Assembly (NCBI GenBank): GCA_020425885.1
Contig: JAGQRA010000029.1
Location: 1-14,211, forward strand
Direction: 5' to 3'
Source: Planctomycetota bacterium
GTDB lineage: Bacteria; Planctomycetota; UBA1135; UBA2386
DNA length: 14,211 nucleotides
Shown here in pieces: positions 1-6,273 of this stretch. Position 1 is the first letter of the stretch, and every line of letters begins with the position of its first letter. Both the position numbers and the translations under genes were made by a program. The notes beneath the pieces were generated by a model. The model made no database searches, was not told where the DNA came from, and was given only the letters and a program-made list of their open reading frames with translations.

Positions 1-982
1 ACTTCGCCGGCCATCGCACGGCGAACGGCACCCGGATGCCGCCTTCGAACGTCTGCCCCTTGTGTCCGCGCAACGGGGTGTTGCGCGAGGCGTTGTTGGT
101 CGCGCCGCCGTTGTCGTTGAGGAAGAACAGCAGCGTGTCGTCGGCGATGCCCTCGGCCTGCAACGCATCGAGCACGGCGCCGACGGCGCGGTCGAGCGCG
201 CGCGTCATGCCGATCAGCTTGCGCCGTCGCGCGGTGCCCTCGGCGCCATCGAGGTCGCTGTCGAGCGCGTGCATCGGACCGTGCACGGCGTTGAAGGCGA
301 GGTAGAGGAACAGCGGCGCGTCGCCGCGTTGCCCGATGTAGCGCACCGCCTGCCGCGCCAGCTCGTCGGTCATGTACTCGAACTCCTCGGGCTGCGCGTC
401 GCGCTCGCGCAGCAGGCGGTTGAGCCGGGTGGGCTTGTCGAGCGGGAAGTACGAACGCGCGCCCTGCAGGAAGCCCCAGTAGTGATCGAAGCCGCGCGAG
501 CACGGGTGGAACTTCTCGGCGTAGCCGAGGTGCCACTTGCCGACCGCGACCGTGCCGTAGCCGGCGCCGCGCAGGTGATCGGCGATCGTGCGTTCGGTCA
601 GGGCCAGCCCGTTCACTTCGCTGAACAACGGCGGGATGTTGAGTTCGTGGCCGAAGCGCTGCTGATAGCGCCCCGTCATCAGGCCGGCGCGAGTCGGACT
701 GCAGACCGGCCCCGAGACGTAGCCGTTGCTGCAACGGATGCCGTCCCGCGCGATCGAATCGATGCGCGGCGTCGCCAGATCGGTGGCGCCGTGCATCGAG
801 AAGTCGGCGTAGCCGGCATCGTCGCTGAGGATGACGACGATGTGCGGCCGCGGCGCCGGCTGCTGCGCGGTCACGATCGTGGCCGTCGTCAACCACAAGA
901 GCCCGAGGCCATGATGCAGCGATCTCATCGCCTTCGCGGCCAAGGCATGAACGAGAGCGATACGGGCAGAAGGCTTCGGCAT
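1..982 (-). CDS. Exported sulfatase (alkaline-phosphatase superfamily), 3' end outside window
   Basis: This is the N-terminal 327 residues of a type I sulfatase, which hydrolyses sulfate esters, commonly of sulfated polysaccharides; the substrate cannot be told. Visible hallmarks are metal-binding D54-D55 in SDDAGYADF, the active-site motif CSPTRAGLMTG with C94 as the residue to be converted to formylglycine, GKWHLG (K149, H151), H234 in VHGP, D290-N291 in LNDNGG, and K308. A hydrophobic stretch around residues 25-40, followed by AQQPAPRP, looks like a signal peptide, so the enzyme is probably periplasmic or outer-surface. The chosen ATG at 982 has GGAG five bases upstream. An in-frame ATG at 928 (residue 19) would give a more compact signal peptide and is a real alternative. 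The C-terminal part lies left of the window. Family assignment is very secure; specificity is unknown. Confidence 0.95.
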   Translation of the reverse strand, partial: MPKPSARIALVHALAAKAMRSLHHGLGLLWLTTATIVTAQQPAPRPHIVVILSDDAGYADFSMHGATDLATPRIDSIARDGIRCSNGYVSGPVCSPTRAGLMTGRYQQRFGHELNIPPLFSEVNGLALTERTIADHLRGAGYGTVAVGKWHLGYAEKFHPCSRGFDHYWGFLQGARSYFPLDKPTRLNRLLRERDAQPEEFEYMTDELARQAVRYIGQRGDAPLFLYLAFNAVHGPMHALDSDLDGAEGTARRRKLIGMTRALDRAVGAVLDALQAEGIADDTLLFFLNDNGGATNNASRNTPLRGHKGQTFEGGIRVPFAVRWPAK

Positions 983-987
983 GGGGG

Positions 988-991
988 CTCC
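988..991 (-). promoter_or_regulatory. Ribosome binding site of the sulfatase
   Basis: GGAG lies five bases before the ATG at 982. It favours this start over the in-frame ATG at 928, which has only GAAGG two bases before it. Confidence 0.5.
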
Positions 992-1064
992 GGACGCTGG
1001 CACCGCATGCTCCGCCGCCGATCCGGGGCCGTCAAGCAGCCCGCTACTCCCCGACTCCCCGAGC

Positions 1065-1841
1065 TCAACCGGCAGCTTCGGTCGCCGCGTTCTCGATCGG
1101 CTCCGTCGGCGCCACGTCGAGCAGCGTCGCCTTCAATGCCGCGAGGTCATCGAGATCGACGCGCAGCTTCTCGCACAGACGATCATCGCCGTCGTCCTGC
1201 ATGGCCCAGATCGCCGCGGCGCCGGCGTGACCGGCGCGCATCGGATCGCGGCCGAGCCCCTGACGCACCAGATCCTCGAGCCCGAACACCGGCCCCGGAT
1301 AGATCGCGGCCCCTCGCAGACGCTTCTTCAGATCGACGAAACGGCGCTCCAACGCCGGGTCGGCTTCGCGATCGAAGGCATGCCGCTCGTACCAGCGCGG
1401 CAGCGCCTCGCCGAAGTGCAGCAACGGGGCCCGCTGCGGCAGCGGCTCGATCAACCGTCGCAGCGCATCCCATTCCTCGGCCGCGCTCGCGGCGCGCTGC
1501 CAGCGGAACTCGCCGCCCTCGACCGCGGGGTGCAAGACGCCGAAGGCGAGCACGCGGTCGGCGAACGGGTCACCCAGCAGGTGCACGATCGCGGCATTGG
1601 CCAGCGACGCCCCGCGCGGACGCGGCTCGACGATCGGCCGGCCGAGCAGTCGCGCCTGCGCCGCCTTGCGCAGCCGGCGCAGCAGGACGGCGTCGAGGTT
1701 GCCGCGCCGATGCGCGTTGTCGGGGTGGAACGTCGCCAGGTCGGCGACCGTGCGACAGCCGAGACCGCTGAGGATCGCCTGTGCGCCTCGACTCATCCCC
1801 ATCACCAGGGACAGGTCGTCGCGCGCCTCGAGTTCGGGCAT
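1065..1841 (-). CDS. C-terminal part of a TM0106-type RecB-like nuclease (helix-hairpin-helix plus degenerate RNase H-like domain)
   Basis: These 258 residues are the second half of a protein whose first half is encoded just upstream in the same frame, separated only by a TGA and six codons. The start DDLSLVMGMSRGAQAILSGLG, then TVADLA, matches the helix-hairpin-helix-like linker after the iron-sulfur cysteines in the TM0106 family. The rest aligns by eye with the C-terminal RNase H-like (YprB-type) domain: GDPF...LAFGVL, EEW, LHFGE, FVDLKKR and a final VDLDDLAALKA. The first acidic motif, usually FDIE before GDP, reads VHLL here (residues 86-89), so this domain is probably catalytically dead. 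The ATG at 1841 has no Shine-Dalgarno. TGATACCAT (1854-1862) resembles an extended -10 ending 12 bases upstream, so independent expression is possible. Whether this is a separate protein, a readthrough product or a pseudogene fragment is open. Confidence 0.6.
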   Translation of the reverse strand: MPELEARDDLSLVMGMSRGAQAILSGLGCRTVADLATFHPDNAHRRGNLDAVLLRRLRKAAQARLLGRPIVEPRPRGASLANAAIVHLLGDPFADRVLAFGVLHPAVEGGEFRWQRAASAAEEWDALRRLIEPLPQRAPLLHFGEALPRWYERHAFDREADPALERRFVDLKKRLRGAAIYPGPVFGLEDLVRQGLGRDPMRAGHAGAAAIWAMQDDGDDRLCEKLRVDLDDLAALKATLLDVAPTEPIENAATEAAG

Positions 1842-1862
1842 GCAGCGGTGGTTATGGTATCA
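1842..1862 (-). other. In-frame TGA replacing an iron-sulfur cysteine codon between the two nuclease halves
   Basis: Read on the minus strand, the frame of the upstream half continues as C-S-S-TGA-Y-H-N-H-R-C and then directly into the ATG of the downstream half. With TGA at 1860-1862 counted as a residue, the spacing is C-x2-[TGA]-x5-C. That is the C-x2-C-x5-C cluster motif of Cas4/AddB/Dna2-type nucleases, with the fourth cysteine being C15 near the N-terminus. TGA is one base from the Cys codons TGC and TGT. TGA acts as an ordinary stop elsewhere here (porin, molybdoenzyme, amidotransferase and lipoprotein genes). I found no convincing SECIS-like hairpin just downstream. Confidence 0.85.
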
Positions 1863-2465
1863 GCTCGAGCAACCCCACTGCAGGAACGGCTGCGCCGCCT
1901 CGACGTCGTCGCGCAGTCGCCGCAGCGCCGCGAGCACCTCGCGGCCGGCGCCGAGGTAATCGGCGATGGCGAAGCGCTCTTCGCTGCCGTCCTTGAGGAC
2001 GAGCGCGCCGTGCCGCGGCAGCCGTTGCTGCACCTGTTCGAGCAGCAGCGAATAGAACACGACCTGCAGGATCTGGTCGCCGCGCGATCGCCCCGAGGTC
2101 TTGACGTCGATGACCTCGTAGTGGTGCTCGCCGAGCGCCGAGCTGCCGGGCAGCCGGCGCAGCAGGTCGGGCAGACCGAGACAGTCGTCGGTCGACAGCA
2201 CGGCCTGGTGGATCAGCTTCTCGCCGTTCTGCAGGAGCTCGCGCGTGACCTCGGCGCCGGCGGCGAAGTCGCGTTCGGGGTAGGCCGGTGCGACGACGCC
2301 CAACGGCTGCACGAAGTGGTCCTCGAAGTCGCGGCCCCGTCTGGCCGCGAACTCCTCCCATTCCGTCGGCGGTCGACGCTGATCGCGCGACAGGTGCAGG
2401 TCGAGCGCCGCGAGGCGCGGGCACTTCACGTAGGAGTAGACGTGGGTGCCGGTGATCCGCCGCAT
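1860..2465 (-). CDS. N-terminal PD-(D/E)XK nuclease domain of a TM0106-type RecB-like protein, interrupted by TGA
   Basis: These 201 residues carry a RecB/Cas4-like nuclease domain. C15 in VKCPRLAALDL is the N-terminal cluster cysteine. Residues 42-48 (RRGRDFE) fit motif I. D100 in LPDLL and D120/K122 in YEVIDVKTS are the metal-binding and catalytic residues. QILQVVFYSLLL (131-142) is the QxxxY motif. The protein stops after GCSS, exactly where the next cluster cysteine should be, and the family's remaining domains follow in frame after the TGA; joined, they would give about 466 residues, normal for the family. Members are putative DNA nucleases of undefined role. The ATG at 2465 has no Shine-Dalgarno, but TACGGT ends eight bases upstream, suggesting a leaderless transcript. 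Without the last two cluster cysteines the truncated product would probably not hold an iron-sulfur cluster. Confidence 0.8.
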   Translation of the reverse strand: MRRITGTHVYSYVKCPRLAALDLHLSRDQRRPPTEWEEFAARRGRDFEDHFVQPLGVVAPAYPERDFAAGAEVTRELLQNGEKLIHQAVLSTDDCLGLPDLLRRLPGSSALGEHHYEVIDVKTSGRSRGDQILQVVFYSLLLEQVQQRLPRHGALVLKDGSEERFAIADYLGAGREVLAALRRLRDDVEAAQPFLQWGCSS

Positions 2466-2473
2466 GTGCGGCC

Positions 2474-2479
2474 ACCGTA
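2474..2479 (-). promoter_or_regulatory. Putative -10 element (TACGGT) of the nuclease gene, leaderless type
   Basis: TACGGT lies eight bases before the ATG at 2465, in the 30-bp gap after the molybdoenzyme gene. There is no Shine-Dalgarno and no evident -35. It is one of six matching cases in the window. Confidence 0.45.
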
Positions 2480-2495
2480 GCGGCTGCCCGGCTCG

Positions 2496-4439
2496 TCAGC
2501 GAGGCACGATCCGCACCAGGCAGTCGAGGTAGGCTGCGCCGAGCCCGACATCGGTGGCACGCGCCGCGATCAGGGCATTGGCACTCTGGCCGCGATCGAA
2601 AGCGCCGCCCTTCGGCATGATGGCGACGTCCCGGCGCTGGCGCGGGTCGAGCCGCAGTTCGGCCTCGATGCGACCGAGCGGACTGACGACGAAAACGGCC
2701 GCCCCTTCGACGAGGCCGGGGACCGCTTCGGGATGAGCGACGACCCGGGTCCGTTCGCCGAGGCCGGGCGGAACCCACTGTGATGCCTGGCTCTTCTCGG
2801 TCGAGTTCGAGAACAGCCACAACGGCTCGCTCGCATCGGGACTCGACGGCGGCACGTCGACCTCGGCAGCTTCGGCAGCGGCGGCGAGCAGCTGGACCTT
2901 GCCGTTCCGGGTCTTGACCCGGCCTTCGGCGAACAGGTGGAGCCCGGTATGCGGACTGCGCACGGCGCCGTGCCGGCGCAGGCTGCCGAGGCTGATGCCG
3001 TGCCCGTCGACTCCACCCAACGCCACCCGCTTCAGGGCATCGATGCCATCCTGGGGAAACTCGACGAGGTCGAGCCGGCGGGCTAGATCCTGCAGGATCT
3101 CGATCTCGTGGCGGACTCCCGGCGGCGACGGCACGATCGGCCGCGATTCACCGATCCAGTGATGCCCGAAGGCGCCGAGCAGGTCGCTGTCTTCGAACAG
3201 GGTCGGCACCGGCAGCACGACATCGGCCCGTCGAGCCGTCTCGCTGAGCCGGCAATCGGCGACCACGACGCATTCGACGGACTCGATCGCGCGCGCGACC
3301 GCGGCCGAATCGGGCAGCATGGCGACCGGATTGCCCGCCGTGACCCACAGCAGGCGCACCGGCGGATCGGTCGCCGCCAGCACATCGGGCCCGAACAGCG
3401 GTTCGCGAATCAGGCGTGGATGCTCGACCTCCGGACCGAAGGGGCGAAAGGGCCGGCGCCGGCCGAAGTAGAGCGAGGCCCCGCCGCCGGGCCGGAACAG
3501 GTTGCCCGAGATCGCGGCGAGGGCGTCGAGGGCACGAACGGTGGCGCCGCCCCGCTGCCGCCGCTGCAATCCCCAACCGACCAGGATCGCGACCGGCCCA
3601 TCGCTCAACAGATCGGCGACAGCCTCGACCTCGGCCACGGTCACGTCGGCAGCCGCCGCCCACTCGGCAATCGTTCGGCTCTCGGCAAGCGCGCGGAAGG
3701 CAGGCAGGTTGTCGCAGCGATCAGACGTCGCCGGATCGATGCGACCGGAATCGAACAGGGCGCGGGCAACCCCCATCGCGAGTTCGTAGTCGCCGCCCGG
3801 GCGCGGCATCACGTGGCGATCGGCAAGTGCGGCCGACTTGTGATGCACCGGGTCGATCAGCCAGACCGCCGTGCCGTTGGCGCGAATCCGCTTCAGCAAA
3901 GGAACGAGGTGGACGCTGCTGACCTTCGGGTTCTTGCCCCAGAGCAGGATGCCGCGGCTGTTCTCGAGGTCGAACAGGTCGTTGCTCTCGCTGACGCCGA
4001 AGTCGGCACACTGCGCCGCCTCACCGGCGCCGTTGCAGATGTCGCCGACCTTGGTCGCACACGGACCGAACAGGTCGAAGAACAGGTCGGTGAGGTGCTT
4101 CAAGATCCCGAGCGAGCCGCCCGAGCGGTAGTGGAAGATGGCGGCGGGACCCGACTCGGAGCGGATCTGGAGCAGCTTGTCGGCGAGGAAGGACAGGGCT
4201 TCGTTCCAGGTGACGGGCCTCAACTCGCCGTCCCGGCGCAGCAGCGGCTCGGAAACCCGGTCCTCGGCGGCAAGAAAACCGGCGAATCGACTGGTGCGGT
4301 AGCAGAGGAATCCCTGAGTCACCGGATGAGAGGGGTCACCGCGCAAAGCGGTGATCTGGCCGTCCTTGACCGTGGCCAGAATGGCGCAGGCATCGGGGCA
4401 ATCCCGATTGCAGGTCGTTCGCATCTCTCTGGGCGTCAT
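2496..4439 (-). CDS. Molybdopterin-dependent oxidoreductase (DMSO reductase superfamily catalytic subunit)
   Basis: This 647-residue protein has the full domain order of the family. The N-terminal [4Fe-4S] site is C10-x3-C14-x3-C18-x27-C46 (CNRDCPDACAI, then GFLC). The molybdopterin oxidoreductase core follows, with LLWGKNP (166-171), LIDP and PRPGGDYELAMG (213-223). The C-terminal dinucleotide-binding domain covers roughly the last 115 residues, with SQW, HPEAVPGLVEG and MPKGG. It resembles the common soluble COG0243 group, not a named nitrate or formate enzyme. The region that usually carries the Mo-ligating Cys, Sec or Ser (around ICNGAGEAAQCADFG, 134-148) has no obvious canonical ligand. 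There is no Tat signal, so it is probably cytoplasmic. ATG 4439 is chosen because GGAGGG sits six bases upstream; a TTG at 4445 would overlap that spacing. No partner iron-sulfur or membrane subunit is adjacent. The substrate is unknown. Confidence 0.93.
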   Translation of the reverse strand: MTPREMRTTCNRDCPDACAILATVKDGQITALRGDPSHPVTQGFLCYRTSRFAGFLAAEDRVSEPLLRRDGELRPVTWNEALSFLADKLLQIRSESGPAAIFHYRSGGSLGILKHLTDLFFDLFGPCATKVGDICNGAGEAAQCADFGVSESNDLFDLENSRGILLWGKNPKVSSVHLVPLLKRIRANGTAVWLIDPVHHKSAALADRHVMPRPGGDYELAMGVARALFDSGRIDPATSDRCDNLPAFRALAESRTIAEWAAAADVTVAEVEAVADLLSDGPVAILVGWGLQRRQRGGATVRALDALAAISGNLFRPGGGASLYFGRRRPFRPFGPEVEHPRLIREPLFGPDVLAATDPPVRLLWVTAGNPVAMLPDSAAVARAIESVECVVVADCRLSETARRADVVLPVPTLFEDSDLLGAFGHHWIGESRPIVPSPPGVRHEIEILQDLARRLDLVEFPQDGIDALKRVALGGVDGHGISLGSLRRHGAVRSPHTGLHLFAEGRVKTRNGKVQLLAAAAEAAEVDVPPSSPDASEPLWLFSNSTEKSQASQWVPPGLGERTRVVAHPEAVPGLVEGAAVFVVSPLGRIEAELRLDPRQRRDVAIMPKGGAFDRGQSANALIAARATDVGLGAAYLDCLVRIVPR

Positions 4440-4445
4440 GGGCAA

Positions 4446-4451
4446 CCCTCC
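4446..4451 (-). promoter_or_regulatory. Ribosome binding site of the molybdoenzyme gene
   Basis: GGAGGG is six bases from the ATG at 4439 and abuts the alternative TTG at 4445. The spacing decides for the ATG. Confidence 0.7.
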
Positions 4452-4467
4452 GCCGATTCGCAGTGAT

Positions 4468-4493
4468 GTCTAGGGTCAGACGCAACTCTAGAC
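4468..4493. promoter_or_regulatory. Inverted repeat GTCTAG-N14-CTAGAC, candidate operator
   Basis: A perfect 6-bp inverted repeat has arm centres 20 bp apart, about two helical turns. It lies 29-54 bp upstream of the molybdoenzyme ATG. This geometry suits a dimeric regulator binding one DNA face. No known operator was recognised. Confidence 0.35.
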
Positions 4494-4683
4494 GGAACAG
4501 CGGCATATGTCTTCTGCGCGGCGAAAGAAACCGATCCGTGGGTCGGCTGATGCGAGCGCATGGCCGTGGCTCAGGAAGGCTGGCGTCGACGCCCGCCACC
4601 CCCGGCCATCCGCCATCTTTCCACAGTCTTCATTGCTTCTTAACCGGAGGTATTTCATTCCTTGGCAAGGACCTGCAGGTTGT

Positions 4684-4716
4684 CCGACCCGCCTTTTCCA
4701 CATCAGAAAAGTTCGG
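4684..4716 (+). other. Potential hairpin in the porin upstream region
   Basis: CTTTTC (4693-4698) pairs perfectly with GAAAAG (4706-4711) around a 7-base loop. An outer CCGA/TCGG pair (4684-4687 with 4713-4716) and a farther GGCA/TGCC pair (4664-4667 with 4717-4720) could extend it. If the transcript starts upstream, this would be a structured leader. It does not match a riboswitch class I know. Confidence 0.3.
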
Positions 4717-4863
4717 TGCCATGGCCGGATTCTGGTCCTTCAGGTTTGACCCTGGGCCGTACCGAGGCCACTGTTCGCCGCATCGTCAACCTCCGGCTGG
4801 CAGCCATTCACTCACTCGAACCCAAGACAGTCTGATACCCCGCCAGCCGCTGGTGACCACCGT

Positions 4864-4877
4864 TCCCTAGGGAGGAG
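4864..4877 (+). promoter_or_regulatory. Porin ribosome binding site with overlapping palindrome TCCCTAGGGA
   Basis: GGAGGAG (4871-4877) ends 11 bases before the ATG at 4889. Its first bases belong to the 10-bp palindrome TCCCTAGGGA (4864-4873). A CCTCC at 4790-4794 could also pair with GGAGG in the mRNA and mask it. Regulation of translation is possible but unproven. Confidence 0.5.
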
Positions 4878-4888
4878 CCTCAACAAGC

Positions 4889-6187
4889 ATGACCAAGTTC
4901 GCTCACAGCCTTCTGACCCTCGCGGTTTCGTCGTCCGTCGCCCTGGCCCAAGGTGGCTGGAGTGGAGCCCCCGGCAAGGGCCTCAACTACGACGGTGGTG
5001 ACACCTTCAGCTTCAAGATGGCCAACCAGCTGCAGACGCACTGGACCTTCACGGCCAACGACGGCGGCACCGACACCAACAACTTCACGATCCGCCGCGC
5101 CCGCACGAAGTTCAGCGGTCACGCCTACAACAAGAACATCAACTACGTGCTGCTGGTCGACGCGACCGACTCCGGCAGCAGCGGCGACGGCAACATCAAG
5201 GACGCCCACATCACGTGGTCGTTCCTGAACGATGACAGCGGTTCGATCGGGCTGCGCATGGGCCAGGGCAAGACGCTGTTCGGCCTCGAGGGCACCGGCT
5301 CCTCGTCCGGCCTGACCTTCGTCGAGCGCTCGCTGGCCGCCCGCGGCTTCTCCGACGCGCGCAGCCGCGGCGCCTGGCTCGTCGGCTCGCAGGCCGAGAA
5401 CAAGCTGCGCTGGGCTGCCGGCGCCATGAACGGCTCGACGGCACACGGGCTGACGGGCGCCAGCGTCGACCTCACCGCCGCCGGCACGGCCACAGATCCC
5501 ATCGTCGGCGCCAGCGGCTACACCGACCGCGGTGAAGAGACCTCGAACTCCGACAACGAGCTGTCCTACGTGTTGTCGGCCAGCTTCGATCCGCTCGGCG
5601 ATTGCCTCGGTGGCAAGGGCAACGAGTCGTTCAAGCAGGGCGACTTCCGCACTGACAACAAGAGCCTACGCGGCACGATCGGCCTCGGCGTGGCTCTCGA
5701 GAACGGCAAGGACGCCACCTCCGGCGCGGACGTCGAGAGCACCTCGATCAACGTCAACACCGCCTGGCAGGCGGCCGGCTTCCAGTTCATGGGCGAGTAC
5801 TTCATGCGCACCGACGAGGGCACTTCCCAGAACTTCGCCAACACGGGGGCAGCCACCGACAAGGAAGAGTCCAGCGGCTGGGCGGCCTCGGTCGGTTGGA
5901 TCATGCCCAAGAGCAGCGACACGGCGATCCAGTGGGGCTTCGGCGCCCGCATCAGCTCGGCCGAGAACGACATCGGCAACGACATCAAGGTCGACTACCT
6001 CGGCGGACTGCAAGGGATCGGGGCGACGCCCGGCGACGTCACCGAGCTGTCGTTCGTCGCCAACGCGTTCTACCACGGCCACGCCTGCAAGACGCAGCTC
6101 GAGTACACGATCCAGGACGTCAACCCGACGGCGGGCGGCGACACCACGAATCACATCGTGCGCGTCGCGTTCCAGCTGCTGTTCTGA
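4889..6187 (+). CDS. Outer-membrane porin, phosphate-selective porin O/P family
   Basis: This 432-residue protein has a clear Sec signal peptide, residues 1-20, ending in ALA before QGG. The mature part is rich in alternating beta-strand patterns and ends in Phe (VAFQLLF), typical of BAM-inserted barrels. Family features of OprO/OprP-type porins are visible: FTIRRARTKFSGH, VLLVDATD, a strand pair leading to LRMGQGKTLFGLEG, then LTFVERSLAARGF, and AAGAMNGS. The name does not prove phosphate selectivity. Two cysteines, C239 and C400, are unusual for a barrel protein and could form a disulfide. It is apparently monocistronic: a strong ribosome binding site lies upstream and a terminator-like hairpin 24 bp downstream. 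The long upstream region suggests regulated, possibly high expression. Confidence 0.88.
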   Translation: MTKFAHSLLTLAVSSSVALAQGGWSGAPGKGLNYDGGDTFSFKMANQLQTHWTFTANDGGTDTNNFTIRRARTKFSGHAYNKNINYVLLVDATDSGSSGDGNIKDAHITWSFLNDDSGSIGLRMGQGKTLFGLEGTGSSSGLTFVERSLAARGFSDARSRGAWLVGSQAENKLRWAAGAMNGSTAHGLTGASVDLTAAGTATDPIVGASGYTDRGEETSNSDNELSYVLSASFDPLGDCLGGKGNESFKQGDFRTDNKSLRGTIGLGVALENGKDATSGADVESTSINVNTAWQAAGFQFMGEYFMRTDEGTSQNFANTGAATDKEESSGWAASVGWIMPKSSDTAIQWGFGARISSAENDIGNDIKVDYLGGLQGIGATPGDVTELSFVANAFYHGHACKTQLEYTIQDVNPTAGGDTTNHIVRVAFQLLF

Positions 6188-6210
6188 TCACGTCTGATCG
6201 GGGCTGACAC

Positions 6211-6236
6211 GAGGCAGGCTCCGGCCCGCCTCTTTT
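6211..6236 (+). terminator. Probable rho-independent terminator after the porin gene
   Basis: GAGGCAGG (6211-6218) and CCCGCCTC (6225-6232) form an 8-position stem with one A-C mismatch and a 6-base loop, followed directly by TTTT. A flanking ACACGA/TCGTGT pair (6207-6212 with 6236-6241) gives an alternative outer stem. Confidence 0.6.
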
Positions 6237-6257
6237 CGTGTACGGGCACCGTTGCTG

Positions 6258-6263
6258 TACGGT
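6258..6263 (+). promoter_or_regulatory. Putative -10 element (TACGGT) of the FAD oxidoreductase gene, leaderless type
   Basis: TACGGT lies ten bases before the ATG at 6274, with no Shine-Dalgarno between. The hexamer is identical to that of the nuclease gene. Confidence 0.35.
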
Positions 6264-6273
6264 CCTGGCCGCG

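Larger units (their letters stand above)
4440..4888. other. Divergent intergenic region between molybdoenzyme and porin genes
   Basis: This 449-bp stretch is visibly less GC-rich than its surroundings and holds no convincing gene. Reading frames across it give low-complexity Arg/Ser/Pro-rich translations with no recognisable family. It contains the two outward start regions, an inverted repeat near the molybdoenzyme, a hairpin-rich segment around 4664-4720 and a palindrome overlapping the porin ribosome binding site. CTAG, usually scarce in bacterial DNA, occurs three times (near 4470, 4488 and 4867). I could not place a confident -35/-10 pair for either gene. Confidence 0.6.

Noticed and set aside
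62..1771. Long plus-strand open frame (569 codons) across the sulfatase and nuclease genes
   Set aside because: It is antisense to genes with clear family motifs; its translation is Arg/Ala-rich with no recognisable domain, a normal artefact of high GC.
1800..1859. Bacterial SECIS element just after the TGA
   Set aside because: I found only short palindromes (GCATGC, and CTCGAG repeated on both sides of the TGA), not a stem of the right length with a G-bearing apical loop at the expected distance. A folding program could overturn this.
3108..4466. Plus-strand open frame of 452 codons opposite the molybdoenzyme
   Set aside because: It is antisense to a full-length conserved enzyme, with biased composition and no domain.
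4463..4870. Possible small gene (135 codons) in the divergent intergenic region
   Set aside because: The translation is Arg/Ser/Pro-rich without hydrophobic core or motif, and the region shows regulatory-type structure instead.
4446..4888. Molybdenum-cofactor or other known riboswitch, or a tRNA, in the intergenic region
   Set aside because: No known conserved core or T-loop motif was recognised; the hairpins seen lie toward the porin, not in the molybdoenzyme leader.
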